Assembly: GCA_003963305.1 (NCBI GenBank)
Contig: RXJR01000023.1
Coordinates: forward strand, 124,001 to 188,000
Direction of reading: 5' to 3'
Length of the DNA: 64,000 bases
Source: Candidatus Melainabacteria bacterium
GTDB lineage: Bacteria; Cyanobacteriota; Vampirovibrionia; Obscuribacterales; Obscuribacteraceae
Every line of letters begins with the position of its first letter. The first letter of the stretch is position 1. Shown piece after piece: positions 33,619 to 43,794 of the stretch. Under the pieces are notes generated by a model. That model was not told the origin of the DNA. It ran no database searches and saw only the letters and a list, made by a program, of their open reading frames with translations. The position numbers and the translations under genes were made by a program.

Positions 33619-33858
33619 TCGATTTACTCTTCCTAGTGACTTTCAGTGCCGAAGGCGCGTTGTCATTGCATTGTATTTCCTGCTCACAACAACTGCATTG
33701 AAAAAAAACCTAAGAATCCAAGCTGTACGAAATGCGCGTCAAAGCAAAGGCTATATGTCCGCGATATAATGCGAAAAGACGGAAACGAGGCTAGGGCTTC
33801 CATCGACAGGCATAATCAATCCTCATTCAGCTGGAATATTCGAGCCAGGACTCGCCGA

Positions 33859-34944
33859 ATGGATACCCGCACGGGCGCTGCGGCAATTTGCCTCCTGAGC
33901 CTGAGCTGGTCGAGCATGCTTCCAGTCAAAGCTCTGGATAACTGGGAAAAAGTAGATAAACGAGTCAAAAGTCAGATATACGAATTGAACGTTGGTTTGA
34001 AACTTCGTGTGCGCGATAACTTATGGGCACAAATTGCGGATCTATCGCCCAAAGGACACTTTCCCGTTTACAGCACCTCAAAAGACGATAAAGGATTCCG
34101 CGTCATCAGCCTCGGCTCCAGTTTTCCGGTGCGCACCAGTCAAACTGACAAAACTTATTTTTTAACGAGCGCGCACGTAGTAAATGGTGGTGAAAACATC
34201 GTCAAAGAATGCGAAAGATTTTTCGCGGCGATGCGCCTATATGCCGAGCAACAAGACAAAGACAACTGCGAAGCGAAATACAAAGAGCTATTGCAAACGG
34301 TCAATCTTGCTTTAAAAGGAAAGGGTCTGGTAGGTTCCGAGTTGCAGACATATCGTGCCACCGTGGATGCCATCTGGGACTGCTATGAATCTTACCTTTC
34401 AGTAAGAGCAGATCCTGGACGTGTCATGTTCAAGAAGTATTTGAAGCAAGCCGGTGTCGAATCGCAATTCGGCTATTTCCTGCATCCTCCGGGTCCAGTG
34501 ACAGTGCCACCATTAGAGGGGCGGATCTACAAGACAGCGAAATCAGACAAAGAACCCGACCTTGCCATTCTCACCGCATCTGGTGCCACAAGCCCGGGAC
34601 TAGACCTGGATACTCTGCCTGCATCGGAAGGGCAGGAGGTGCAGGTAATGGGCTATCCGGTCGCATCTGAAATTATCGACAAAGACGCCGACAAACATTA
34701 CTCTCCCACATTGAACAGCGGTCGCATCAGCCGCGTCACACCATCGCTTCTGCAGGTCGATGCGCCAGTCTCGCGCGGTAACAGCGGCGGACCAGTAGTA
34801 AGCATCCGCGGTAAGGTACTGGGGGTGGTGGCACTGCGCGCCATTCTAAATGGAACGGAACTGCCCAACTTTGCCGGTGCCGTCACCACACAGTCGGTGC
34901 AGAACTTTGCACCGGAGCTGTTTTCACACTTGTCGGTAAAATGA
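33859..34944 (+). CDS. Exported trypsin-like serine protease
   Basis: 361 residues from the ATG at 33859, which has AGGA 8 nt upstream and opens a clean signal peptide (1-25); longer upstream frames lack this. The triad is His106 (TSAHVV), Asp234 (EPDLAIL) and Ser309 (RGNSGGP), as in DegP/HtrA-type proteases. Between His and Asp there is a helical insert of about 110 residues that is long for the family. No PDZ domain. It probably acts in the periplasm on unknown substrates. Confidence 0.85.
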   Translation: MDTRTGAAAICLLSLSWSSMLPVKALDNWEKVDKRVKSQIYELNVGLKLRVRDNLWAQIADLSPKGHFPVYSTSKDDKGFRVISLGSSFPVRTSQTDKTYFLTSAHVVNGGENIVKECERFFAAMRLYAEQQDKDNCEAKYKELLQTVNLALKGKGLVGSELQTYRATVDAIWDCYESYLSVRADPGRVMFKKYLKQAGVESQFGYFLHPPGPVTVPPLEGRIYKTAKSDKEPDLAILTASGATSPGLDLDTLPASEGQEVQVMGYPVASEIIDKDADKHYSPTLNSGRISRVTPSLLQVDAPVSRGNSGGPVVSIRGKVLGVVALRAILNGTELPNFAGAVTTQSVQNFAPELFSHLSVK

Positions 34945-34945
34945 G

Positions 34946-35040
34946 GTGGTGCACCCGGGACGGGTGCGTTCCATGTTTTGGCACCCGGGACAGTGCGTTC
35001 CATGTTTTGGTGCACCCGGGACTGGTGCGTTCCATGGTGT
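34946..35040 (+). repeat. About 30-35-bp tandem repeat, 3 units, after the protease gene
   Basis: Units of the type GCACCCGGGAC-n-GTGCGTTCCATG repeat three times starting 2 bp after the stop codon. In the first unit GCACCC/GGGTGC makes a perfect hairpin, so the array may also act as a 3' end structure between convergent genes. Confidence 0.85.
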
Positions 35041-35063
35041 GCGTTTACGTGGAGCCGTGCGTA

Positions 35064-35921
35064 TTACTTTGATTTGAACATGTCAAAAAATCCGCCGGGT
35101 TTCTTGGGCGGCGGGGCCACAGGCGCGGGCGCCTTCACGGGTGTTTTTGGCATGGCATCGAATGATTCATCATCATCGGCGCCGGCATCATCACTTTCAT
35201 CAAGCATCATCGCCATCTCGTCTTTGACCTTCTTGTAACCGGTCAAAGGTACAAAATCCGATGCTTTCACTTCAGTTTTGGCCGCCTTGTAGCAGTCCAT
35301 AACCATGACCATCTTGTTGCTTGTTTTGCCCATCTGGAACACTCTCATCGGCGTACCCGAATCGATCGGAATGTCAAGCATAGTCTTCATCATGCTGTTA
35401 AATTGAGGAGGTGCCTGGATATCCTTGGCAATCCAGGCTTCAGCCATGGTAATTTCGTTCTTGGACTTGGCATCTTTTCGTTTTACAACAACCTGATAGC
35501 AGGGAACCCCGAGAATAGACTGCTTCTTGCCGGTCTTCACCGGCGTCAAGACAACCGACTTGTCAGCGACTCGTTTTCCTCGCAGCAAGAACTTAGCCTT
35601 CCAATGCTCATAGGGAAGGTCCACATAATTCTTGTTGCTCTCGTTGTATACAAGGGCGTTCCATTTGGGCGCCTTGATAATCATCACCAGCCCGAGCTTA
35701 TCGAATTTCACCCGCACAGCATTCGGCGTGATGCAGTAGAGAACGGTGCCAGCGAAATTGCTATTGACGTTAATCACCCAGGCTGGAATCAGCTTCTCTG
35801 AAGAGGCTTTGCTGTCGGCTACTGGAGTTTTACCGGCGTAAATGGGAAGCGGCAACGCCGTTGCGCTGCTTACGATCAAGGAAAGAGCGAGGCAAATCTT
35901 TTGTACGAAACGCTTATCCAT
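35064..35921 (-). CDS. Exported protein of unknown function with Asp-rich and Pro-rich C-terminus
   Basis: 285 residues. A signal peptide (1-29) precedes a beta-rich middle (about 45-230) that resembles lipid- or polymer-binding secreted domains only in a general way. An acidic stretch (DESDDAGADDDESFD) and a Pro/Lys tail ending GGFFDMFKSK follow. No family recognised. It lies 57 bp after the TPR gene on the same strand. Confidence 0.65.
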   Translation of the reverse strand: MDKRFVQKICLALSLIVSSATALPLPIYAGKTPVADSKASSEKLIPAWVINVNSNFAGTVLYCITPNAVRVKFDKLGLVMIIKAPKWNALVYNESNKNYVDLPYEHWKAKFLLRGKRVADKSVVLTPVKTGKKQSILGVPCYQVVVKRKDAKSKNEITMAEAWIAKDIQAPPQFNSMMKTMLDIPIDSGTPMRVFQMGKTSNKMVMVMDCYKAAKTEVKASDFVPLTGYKKVKDEMAMMLDESDDAGADDDESFDAMPKTPVKAPAPVAPPPKKPGGFFDMFKSK

Positions 35922-35978
35922 GTCAGACCCTTCACACTGAATTTCGTTAATGACTCGAAAGCTAACTATAGCAGTTGT

Positions 35979-37490
35979 CTAAAGCAAAGGCATCTTGGGC
36001 GAGTCGATCTCGAACGACCAGACGTTGGTCGGCGCGCCGGGCGAGCGAAGATTAAGCACGAATTTAATCGCTTCGTTAACGGTCAAAACGGGCTCGCTTT
36101 TCGTCACCGAAAGATCGACCGACTGTGCTTTCTCGACAGTTTTAAAAGCCTGCTCGGTTCCCAACGACTGGTCGACGAGAAGAACACCTGCAAGAGGTTT
36201 TTCTTTCTTAGTAATAGCGGCAAATTTTATGCCGTTCTGACGATTCAATTCAAATTCCAGAACATTGAGTTTGCACAGACACTTCAAGTTCTCTACGGAA
36301 AAATCATCTCTGGCTAAGTTGAGCCGATAAGGCTTTTCTGGTACACCAACCAGTTTCTCACGCAATCGCCCAGCCAGATCGTTATCCGCTGCTTTCACAC
36401 AAGCCACCAGATATGATGGCAATGCGTCAGACGCGTTCAGCGATGCCGCTTTTGACAACATAGCTGTCATGTCACTTGTCTGCCCCTTGCGATCGAAAAC
36501 CGCTGCCAACGCCAGATAGAACTTTTCTTCAGCGGGCGCAAGCTTTATTGCATGCCTGTATGCGGCTTCAGCCAGCTCGAGCCAGGCATTGCTCAGGGAT
36601 GAATCAATAGCTGGAGCAATAGATTTGTTCTCGAACTCAAGACCCAACTTATAGTATCCGTCCGGCGACGCGAGCCCAACTGTAATTGCCTGATCGAGCA
36701 ATTCCTTACCGCGTTTCGTATCAGCTGGTGTGCACAAGGCGGATAGTACTTGCAGATAGACCTGGTCATCCTTGGGCTTAGAATTGAGCGCCTCATTCTG
36801 AACTATTCGTGCACGGTCGAGCTCATTGGCACGAATCAATTCAATCAGCAACGTTATATTTGCACGCGACTTTTGTTCACTGCTCGTGGCTGCGGCAACA
36901 GCTTTCTCGGCTGCATCTGCCGCTTGCTTCGGCTTGTCTAGCTTAGAGTAGGACACAGCCAGGTTGTACCACCAGTTAAACGTGCCGTTTTCAGCTTTAC
37001 TCATCTGATTCAAAACTTCAATCGCGTCAGCCGGCTGTGCGTTTGCAATCAAAGATTGACTGAGTCCGATTCTTGCAGACCAACTTTCAGGTGCCACCTT
37101 GACTGTCTTTTTGAAAGCCGGAATAGCCTTTTCGTAATAACCAAGCATCTGATTCATCTGTGCCAGATTGAGGTTAACGAGTTCATTATCAGGGGCAAGT
37201 TTCACAGCTTCCTGCGCCTCAGCCACTGCTTCATCGAAAAGATTGCCTTTCCATTTGAAAATTGACAGCACGCAATGAGGCAGCCAATAGCGCGGTGCGC
37301 TCTTAATTGCCTGGTATTCAAGATCGATTGCATCCTGAGATTTATCTGCAGCGAAAAGCGACATCGCCTTCTTAGACAACTCATCAGCCGATGAGGTCTT
37401 GCCTGCAATCACCGGCAAAACGGTCATCGACGAAAGGACGAAACACAGGGCGGCTCGCGTCACTCTATCGATTAACAATGGTCCAGTCAC
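35979..37490 (-). CDS. Exported TPR-repeat protein
   Basis: 503 residues. A signal peptide (about 1-29) is followed by about six to eight TPR units, such as ALFAADKSQDAIDLEYQAI and KAIPAFKKTVKVAPESWSAR. A C-terminal domain (about 400-503) without TPR follows. It is probably a periplasmic scaffold. GTG start is likely. It precedes the secreted protein gene at 35064 on the same strand. Confidence 0.75.
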   Translation of the reverse strand: MTGPLLIDRVTRAALCFVLSSMTVLPVIAGKTSSADELSKKAMSLFAADKSQDAIDLEYQAIKSAPRYWLPHCVLSIFKWKGNLFDEAVAEAQEAVKLAPDNELVNLNLAQMNQMLGYYEKAIPAFKKTVKVAPESWSARIGLSQSLIANAQPADAIEVLNQMSKAENGTFNWWYNLAVSYSKLDKPKQAADAAEKAVAAATSSEQKSRANITLLIELIRANELDRARIVQNEALNSKPKDDQVYLQVLSALCTPADTKRGKELLDQAITVGLASPDGYYKLGLEFENKSIAPAIDSSLSNAWLELAEAAYRHAIKLAPAEEKFYLALAAVFDRKGQTSDMTAMLSKAASLNASDALPSYLVACVKAADNDLAGRLREKLVGVPEKPYRLNLARDDFSVENLKCLCKLNVLEFELNRQNGIKFAAITKKEKPLAGVLLVDQSLGTEQAFKTVEKAQSVDLSVTKSEPVLTVNEAIKFVLNLRSPGAPTNVWSFEIDSPKMPLL

Positions 37491-37549
37491 AGAAAAACCA
37501 GATTTACAGTGGGCGGAGACTGATTACGGATTACTCTCTATAGCCTCAA

Positions 37550-38224
37550 CTATATCAACTGTTCAGAGCCGAAGCGATGAGGAACCTCTTGAGTGTCAAA
37601 TCTAGAAAATTCATTGAGCGGCATGAATTGAGCTTCTTTCGGATCGAAATAAAACACGGCTCCTGTCTCGATTTTGTAAACCCAGGCATGCAAGTTAAGC
37701 TCACCGCGAGAAAGTTTCGCCGCCACGGCGGGATGCGTGCGAAGGTTTTCCAACTGAATCAGCACATTTTCTTGCACTGCCACACTGCGCAAATCTTCTT
37801 CGCTGTAATCGACATAATTTTCAGTAGCAATTCTGCGTGTAGCCTCGGCATGATTGAGCCATGCTGCCAGTGCAGGCATATTCTTGATTTTCGAAGGATT
37901 CAAAAGAGCATCCATGGCACCACAAAGCGAATGACCACAGACGATAATATCTTTCACGTTGAGACCACCAACAGCAAATTCGATGGTGGCACCTTCTCCG
38001 CCATTAGATGCACCATAAGGCGGAATGATATTGCCTGCGTTTCTCAGAATGAAGAGTTCGCCTGGTTCTGTTTGGGTAATCAAATTCGGGTTGATTCTAG
38101 AATCCGAACAAGTGATAAACAAGGCGTCAGGAGACTGCCCCTTCGACAAACGCTCGAACAATTCTTTCTGTGAAAGAAATATCTGAGTCTTGAATTGGTG
38201 AAGACCTGAAACTAATTTCTTCAC
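37550..38224 (-). CDS. Beta-class carbonic anhydrase
   Basis: 224 residues. The zinc site is Cys and Asp in ITCSDSRIN plus His and Cys in [12 protein letters not shown], the standard beta-CA pattern. It interconverts CO2 and bicarbonate in the cytoplasm. GTG start with AAGGAG 8 nt upstream. It lies 293 bp downstream of the complex-I-like operon on the same strand. Confidence 0.95.
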   Translation of the reverse strand: MKKLVSGLHQFKTQIFLSQKELFERLSKGQSPDALFITCSDSRINPNLITQTEPGELFILRNAGNIIPPYGASNGGEGATIEFAVGGLNVKDIIVCGHSLCGAMDALLNPSKIKNMPALAAWLNHAEATRRIATENYVDYSEEDLRSVAVQENVLIQLENLRTHPAVAAKLSRGELNLHAWVYKIETGAVFYFDPKEAQFMPLNEFSRFDTQEVPHRFGSEQLI

Positions 38225-38516
38225 GGCTTGTCTCCTTAGCGTGCTGTCAGGCGTGTAGTTAAGGCTCTAAGTTATCTCGAACTGAGAATCTTACCCTCTT
38301 GGCAACCACACGGCTTGCATTCCACTATGGCATAGATATCTTGCACACAGCTTTAATGACCAGGCGCGGGCGGCCTCATGCTTCAAGACGAGTAACAATC
38401 AGCATTAACAGAGCGATCGCCCGAGCACGTAACATTAGCTCAAACAAAGGCTGTTTTGAAAAGGCTCCAGCCTACATCCTGACATCAAGACCTGCTCAGT
38501 ACAAGCCCTCAACAAC
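38225..38516. other. Intergenic gap between carbonic anhydrase and complex-I-like operon
   Basis: About 290 bases with no convincing gene. A single GCGATCGC octamer (about 38416) is present. No terminator is obvious, so read-through from the operon into the carbonic anhydrase gene is possible. Confidence 0.4.
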
Positions 38517-39296
38517 TCAAACCCCCTCGCGCCCCATCAACCGGAACAATCCTTCCACTATGCTCCACGGATGCGGCGGGCATCCAGGTATATAAAAATC
38601 GACCGGCAGCACGTCGGCAACACCGTTAGCCTCGGCGTAACCGCCGCGATGTACGCCGCCAGAGCAAGCACATGTTCCCACAGCGACAACTTTACGAGGT
38701 TCAGACATAGCCATGTAGCAAGATTTCAAAGCTTCATGCATGGCTTTCGGCACCGGACCCGTAACAAGCAAGACATCAGCAAATCGTGGGGAAGCCACAA
38801 CTGTAATTCCGAATCTCTCCATATCGAAAATTGGATTACCGGATGCAGAAAGTTCCAAATCACAAGCGCTACAGCCAGTAGAGACTACTCGGCAAGCGAT
38901 TGATCTCTTGAACAAATTCCTCTGGGCAGGCACCGTACTCGATGCCGGCTGAATTGCAGTTCTTGCAGTCGACAAAAGTAAATCATCTTTAGTGGCACGT
39001 GCAACGCTGATCCGTTTATCACTGACTATCGTCTTAGACGGGCATGCAGATATGCACAAAGAGCAGTTGATACAAGCGCTCAAGTCGATAGTGACCGCAG
39101 CGCCATCTCCTGAACGATCGCGAGCGATAGCATTAGTCGGACAAATTTTTTCACAAATATCGCACTCTTCCGACACGCAGGGGGTATCGGTAAGTTTTGG
39201 CAGGCACCGCGTTTCATCAGAAAACGCGTCGGGCATTTCTCTGGCTGTGACTACACCTTCGCCAAGCAAATAAGCAAGCATTTTAAGCACAATCAC
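38517..39296 (-). CDS. Fused ferredoxin (2x4Fe-4S) and NuoB/HyfI-like subunit of an Ehr-type complex
   Basis: 259 residues. The N-terminal half has two cluster motifs: CVSEECDICEKICP with irregular spacing and the canonical CINCSLCISACP. The C-terminal half is NuoB/HyfI-like with GCSACDLE, GTCACSGG and PGCPP, keeping four cysteines for the proximal 4Fe-4S cluster. HyfH and HyfI functions are thus fused. A second GTG (39290) has better spacing from GAGG. Last gene of the six-gene operon. Confidence 0.85.
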   Translation of the reverse strand: MIVLKMLAYLLGEGVVTAREMPDAFSDETRCLPKLTDTPCVSEECDICEKICPTNAIARDRSGDGAAVTIDLSACINCSLCISACPSKTIVSDKRISVARATKDDLLLSTARTAIQPASSTVPAQRNLFKRSIACRVVSTGCSACDLELSASGNPIFDMERFGITVVASPRFADVLLVTGPVPKAMHEALKSCYMAMSEPRKVVAVGTCACSGGVHRGGYAEANGVADVLPVDFYIPGCPPHPWSIVEGLFRLMGREGV

Positions 39297-39299
39297 ACC

Positions 39300-40778
39300 T
39301 CACAAATCGTGCCCCCCGTAGGAGAGCGCAAAGCTCTTGTTGCACAGAGGAAAGTCTGCAAGAAGATTATTCCGAACAGCGATAGCTAGAGCAGTCCAGT
39401 TGTTGACACTCGGATCTTTGATCGCATAGCGCTTTACTGCACCGTCTGCGTCGGTAAAGACCATGTGTATAAGCTCTCCACGATAAGCTTCCACGACAGA
39501 CACACCGACACTGTCTTTTTTCAGATGCTCAGGAGGCTCTTCGAAAAACTTACCGGGGGGCATTTCATCGATAAACTTTTCAATTAACATCAGACTCGTC
39601 TCAATCTCGCTAATGCGAACCTTTGATCGACTGAGGATGTCGCCTTCGTGTTCTACTGCAACAGCGGGTTTGATCCGAGGATAAACACCATGGGCGAAAT
39701 AACTACGCGCATCATAATCCTGATCGCTGGCACGTCCAGAAGGTCCAGTCAAGCCGAAATCAAAAGCAAGGCGTTTCGAAACACGACCCACACCAGAAAA
39801 CCGATCGACAGAAACTTGATTTGAGAGCATCGACTTCAGAGGTGGTGCCAACTTTTTCCTCAGTTCCACCGCTTGTTTCTGAATCTGAGCCAGACGACTA
39901 TCGGGATCGTGGAGCACGCCACCCGGGCAGACAAATCCACGAATCAAACGGCTGCCGCTGAGTAACTCGCCCAGTCCCAGCGCTACTCCTCTCAATCGAC
40001 TCAGTGAAGCGGCGACGCCCAGATAACCGATATCACCAGCAAGACCACCGAGATCGCTTACATGCATGGCAACGCGCTCAATCTCCAGAGCCAGACTGCG
40101 CAGATAAAGAGCTCGTTCAGGAACCGCAATATCTGAAGAATTTTCGAGAGCAGTAGCGTTTGCCAGGGCGTAAGCAGCCGCGCTGTCACTGGCAGCCGAC
40201 TCCGCGAGGAATCTCAGCTTCTTCCACGGCACCTCTGTCATGCGCTTTTCGATACCGCGATGAAGATAACCAAGGCGTATTTCCAGGTTGTAAACCACTT
40301 CTCCCAGACAGCTAAAGTGAAAGTGCCCCGGTTCGATGATACCGGCATGAATAGGACCGACAGGTATTTCATAGATACCGCTTCCACTCACACGCATCGA
40401 TGAATAAGTCCGGAACGGAGAATCCGGATTTTCAGCAGCATCTGGCAGTAATGGAAAGAAGGATTCCCTGTACGATTCATGCAAAAGGTTGTGCTTGAGT
40501 CGGGGATGCCCTTCTGGTATCAGGCCAAACATATCCCATAGCGTTCGCTCTTGCCAGTGCGCCTGCGCTATGTGCGCGGTCAGAGAATGGTAGCGATTTG
40601 TCTCCATCGGTGTGTACCAGAGCTCAGCATCGCCTGACTCCGTATTCAGTATCAAAGTGACAATCTGCCTTCCGTCAACCGAAGTGATCGAGCCAAGACG
40701 AGTGTCGGGATGCTGCAGTCGCTTCTGCAGCAGCGCCAATCGTTCTCCATCGGGTACAGTCAAAACCTGGAGCTTCAT
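39300..40778 (-). CDS. NuoCD/HyfG-like large subunit without NiFe ligands
   Basis: 492 residues. The NuoC-like domain (1-about 150) contains ERTLWDMFGLIPEGHPRL, and the NuoD/HyfG-like domain follows with LGYLHRGIEK. The two CxxC motifs that hold NiFe in hydrogenases are missing: the first site reads AESAASDSAA and the second DPSVNN. It is therefore not a hydrogenase but an energy-converting-hydrogenase-related subunit. The start overlaps the previous gene's stop (ATGA). Confidence 0.88.
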   Translation of the reverse strand: MKLQVLTVPDGERLALLQKRLQHPDTRLGSITSVDGRQIVTLILNTESGDAELWYTPMETNRYHSLTAHIAQAHWQERTLWDMFGLIPEGHPRLKHNLLHESYRESFFPLLPDAAENPDSPFRTYSSMRVSGSGIYEIPVGPIHAGIIEPGHFHFSCLGEVVYNLEIRLGYLHRGIEKRMTEVPWKKLRFLAESAASDSAAAYALANATALENSSDIAVPERALYLRSLALEIERVAMHVSDLGGLAGDIGYLGVAASLSRLRGVALGLGELLSGSRLIRGFVCPGGVLHDPDSRLAQIQKQAVELRKKLAPPLKSMLSNQVSVDRFSGVGRVSKRLAFDFGLTGPSGRASDQDYDARSYFAHGVYPRIKPAVAVEHEGDILSRSKVRISEIETSLMLIEKFIDEMPPGKFFEEPPEHLKKDSVGVSVVEAYRGELIHMVFTDADGAVKRYAIKDPSVNNWTALAIAVRNNLLADFPLCNKSFALSYGGHDL

Positions 40779-42205
40779 AAGATTCCCAGAATCTCCTGCG
40801 TGAGTCCTGTAACGCCCATGAACAGTGAGCCACAGCAAAGCAGCAGTGGAATAAGAACGTTAGCAGCCGACAACAAAATCCGAGATTCGTGCTTAGGTGT
40901 GCCAAGAACCATATTGCAAACGTGCACGCTAACGGCAATAAAACCCAAAGCGAGCGAAGCCATCAAACAAATAGCAAAGAGAATCTGTCCCGAACTCATT
41001 GCCTTCATCAATATCAACCATTCAACGACAAAAGAGCCGAAAGGCGGCATCCCTGTCACAGCAGCAGCAGCGAGGATAAGCGCCAGAGCACAAGCAGGCG
41101 AACTCTTCAGCACGCCACGAATCTTTGACAACTCTTTTGTGCCGCCAAGCTGAATGATGTTACCGGAAAGAAGAAAGAGAGCCACTTTTGCAATGCTATG
41201 GTTGATAGCCTGCAGCAAGAAAAGTGATGGCGCACCAAGACCAATTGCAGAGAGCATGATTCCGACATTTTCGATGCTTGAATAAGCCCAGAGCCTCTTG
41301 ATTCCAATTTGATTAACGAGAAATAGAGTCGAGGTAAAGGTGGTCAGCGCGCCCCAGAATATTGGCACGTTCGTAGCCAGCGTGTGGTAGTCAGTCAACT
41401 TGACCAACTCGGTCAGTCGGCATATTGCAAACAGGGCGCAATTCAACAAACTTCCTGAAAGCATTGCCGAAGCCGGTGCCGGAGCTTCCGAGTGGGCATC
41501 AGGCAACCAGGTGTGCAGGGGAAAAAGACCGGCTTTAGTGCCATAGCCCAGCAAGCAAAAGACGTATCCAAGCTGCACGAATTTTGGCTGCAAGTGTTTC
41601 GCCGCCGCAGTCAACAAGCGGATATCGAGTGTACCGGCAGGAATGAAATGTTGACTGGCAGCGAAAAATAGAATAGTACCGAGCAGAGCGAAGGCAATAC
41701 CGACGCTGCAAACGATCAAATATTTCCAGGTTGCTTCAAGGGCGTGCTTGTCGCGTCCATAATAGACAAGCGCCGCAGAAAACAACGTCGTCGCCTCGAT
41801 TGATATCCACATGAATCCAAGGTTTTCCGATAGAAAAACAAAGTCCATGGCACAAAGAAAGAGCGCTGCGTAAAAGTAAAACCAGTTTTCGTTTTTTGGA
41901 ACGGTCAAATTTCCGAGCTTGCTTTCGTTGGTGAAAAATACCGTCGCATGACTCAAGGAACTAGCTGCCACCACATTTGTAAGTACGACAAAAGCAGCGG
42001 ATAGATGGTCAAGCCCGAAATCGACTGGCAATTTGAAGTGCAGATTAGCGTCTCGAAAGACCGGCGCCGTCAGCGCAATGACAGCAGCTAACTGCCCCCA
42101 CATCAAAATGGGAACCAACTTTCGCAGAACCGTATTAGGCACACTGAAAAGACTGAGCAAACAGATAATTAACGGAATAAGGCAGAATGCAAGTAATTCG
42201 TACAT
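40775..42205 (-). CDS. Proton-translocating NuoN/HyfF-like membrane subunit
   Basis: 476 residues, about 14 helices, of the antiporter-like family. KAGLFPLHTWLPDAHSEAPA is the conserved block with the proton-path Lys and His, and LWAYSSIENVGIM is the second. AAGGAG precedes the ATG. It lies in the operon between HyfE- and HyfG-like genes, as in hydrogenase-4-type clusters. Confidence 0.9.
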   Translation of the reverse strand: MYELLAFCLIPLIICLLSLFSVPNTVLRKLVPILMWGQLAAVIALTAPVFRDANLHFKLPVDFGLDHLSAAFVVLTNVVAASSLSHATVFFTNESKLGNLTVPKNENWFYFYAALFLCAMDFVFLSENLGFMWISIEATTLFSAALVYYGRDKHALEATWKYLIVCSVGIAFALLGTILFFAASQHFIPAGTLDIRLLTAAAKHLQPKFVQLGYVFCLLGYGTKAGLFPLHTWLPDAHSEAPAPASAMLSGSLLNCALFAICRLTELVKLTDYHTLATNVPIFWGALTTFTSTLFLVNQIGIKRLWAYSSIENVGIMLSAIGLGAPSLFLLQAINHSIAKVALFLLSGNIIQLGGTKELSKIRGVLKSSPACALALILAAAAVTGMPPFGSFVVEWLILMKAMSSGQILFAICLMASLALGFIAVSVHVCNMVLGTPKHESRILLSAANVLIPLLLCCGSLFMGVTGLTQEILGIL

Positions 42206-42214
42206 GACTGCTCC

Positions 42215-42865
42215 TTAATCCCTCAAATCGCTCAACTGAGCAATATCAATATGCTCAAAACTCTTCTGAATCTTGAAAATCAGCAGACCAGAAACCATGA
42301 CAGCAACGAGAAGGTCTAGCAGAATTCCCATTTCGACCATAAGCGGCATGCCTTTTGTTTGAGTAAGCGCGAATGTATAGATGCCATTTTCAATAACCAG
42401 AAAACCAACGACCTGACTTATTGCCAGTCGCCGCGTCAACATCAAAATCAAACCGGAAAGCAATAAGGAAATTCCGGCGGAAACGCCCAGCCAAGAATGA
42501 CCTGCTACTTCCGAAGATGGAATGCCTTTAGCAAGCGCAAAGCTCAGTACAAATAGAACTATGCACAAATGCATCGACAAAGGCGCAGGCAGGAAGGTGC
42601 CCATGTCACGTTGAGCCATGAGTTTTTCGCTTATCCAGGCAAGGAAAGCCGGCACAACCAGCGCCTTCAAGAGACCAATCACTGCGCCGATTACACACAA
42701 TTCCTGATCACCCGTGATACTACCTATGTTGATAGTTGCGGCAGCAATTAAAAGTGCCTGAAAAGAAAACAGCCACAGGTTCACCCTCAGATGCAGCGAT
42801 CCCAGGGCAAGACAAGCAAGCAGAGCGGCTGACAGCAAGCAAATTTCGTAGGGCGCTAATGTCAT
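42215..42865 (-). CDS. HyfE-like membrane subunit
   Basis: 216 residues with about seven helices. The C-terminal half is NuoK-like (VVGFLVIENGIYTFAL), typical of HyfE in hydrogenase-4-type complexes. The start codon overlaps the stop of the HyfC-like gene (ATGA). Confidence 0.85.
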   Translation of the reverse strand: MTLAPYEICLLSAALLACLALGSLHLRVNLWLFSFQALLIAAATINIGSITGDQELCVIGAVIGLLKALVVPAFLAWISEKLMAQRDMGTFLPAPLSMHLCIVLFVLSFALAKGIPSSEVAGHSWLGVSAGISLLLSGLILMLTRRLAISQVVGFLVIENGIYTFALTQTKGMPLMVEMGILLDLLVAVMVSGLLIFKIQKSFEHIDIAQLSDLRD

Positions 42866-43794
42866 AAAATGGATTTCCCGCTAACAGCAACAAAAACAGC
42901 AATCAAACTAACGGTCATGATATAGGCTACAAACTCGGGGATTTTCCGCCACTGCAACTTAACAATCAAACCTTCGAGAACGCCGACCAGAAACGCCAGT
43001 AGAAAAATTCCGGCGACGCTGCAAAGCTCTTTCTCCAGCAGATTGCAACGTGCGTATGCTGGAATAGTATGCAGGAAACATTGCGCCGAGAGTCCCCAGA
43101 ACATCGCCATCTTCAATACTTGCGTAAGTTCCAGGAGAAATAGATTTTTTGCCGACGCTTCAAGAATCATAGCTTCGTGGACCATTGTGAGTTCCAGGTG
43201 GGTGGTCGGGTCATCAACCGGCATTCGACTCAGCTCAACCAGACTGGCTAGAAAAACAGCAACGCCGACGAGCAGCCAGACGACAGACATACCAGCACCG
43301 GGAGTGCTGGCAAAGATAACTGTAAGATCGGTGCTGTTGCAGGTGATTGCTAGCGCGATCAAGGCCAAACAAATGGCCGGCTCTACCAGAAAATTCAAAG
43401 TCGCTTCGCGGCTCGCACCAAACGCACCAAACGGAGAGCCTGCGTCCATCGCACCGAGCATGGTGAACATTTTTGCCAGGGCGAGAACATAAATGACCAC
43501 GAAAATGTCGGCTTGATGTGACCATGGTTTGATGGCTACCCAGGGAATAAGCCACGAAAGGGTCAACGCCGAGGACAAGCCGACAACTGTAGAGATGCGA
43601 AACACACCGCACATAGTGCCGCTTAAAGTTTCGTCCTTTTGAAAAAGCTTTGTCAGGTCCAGAAAAGGCTGCCAGATCGGTGAGCCGATGCGATTTTGCA
43701 AGCGAGCCTTAGTTTTTCGCAAAATACCAAGACAAAGTGGCGGCACAAAAGCGAGTGTAACGACAAACAGACTCCATACAAGTACCCGATTCAA
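42862..43794 (-). CDS. NuoH/HyfC-like membrane subunit
   Basis: 310 residues, eight helices. PIWQPFLDLTKLF near the N-terminus and the ELSRMPVDDPTTHLELTM loop are signatures of NuoH/HyfC, which connects the peripheral arm to the membrane arm. TTG start overlapping the previous stop (TTGA) with a GGGGG ribosome-binding run. Confidence 0.92.
   Translation of the reverse strand: MNRVLVWSLFVVTLAFVPPLCLGILRKTKARLQNRIGSPIWQPFLDLTKLFQKDETLSGTMCGVFRISTVVGLSSALTLSWLIPWVAIKPWSHQADIFVVIYVLALAKMFTMLGAMDAGSPFGAFGASREATLNFLVEPAICLALIALAITCNSTDLTVIFASTPGAGMSVVWLLVGVAVFLASLVELSRMPVDDPTTHLELTMVHEAMILEASAKNLFLLELTQVLKMAMFWGLSAQCFLHTIPAYARCNLLEKELCSVAGIFLLAFLVGVLEGLIVKLQWRKIPEFVAYIMTVSLIAVFVAVSGKSIL

Noticed and set aside
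33646-33858. Long N-terminal extension of the serine protease
   Set aside because: The extension is Lys/Arg-rich without a ribosome-binding site, while the ATG at 33859 has one and starts a signal peptide.
38414-38425. GCGATCGC octamer (cyanobacterial HIP1)
   Set aside because: Only one copy noticed in this non-coding gap; no sign of the dense HIP1 pattern of true cyanobacteria.
39300-40778. Annotation as [NiFe]-hydrogenase large subunit
   Set aside because: The cysteine pairs that bind NiFe are absent, so it is described as hydrogenase-related only.
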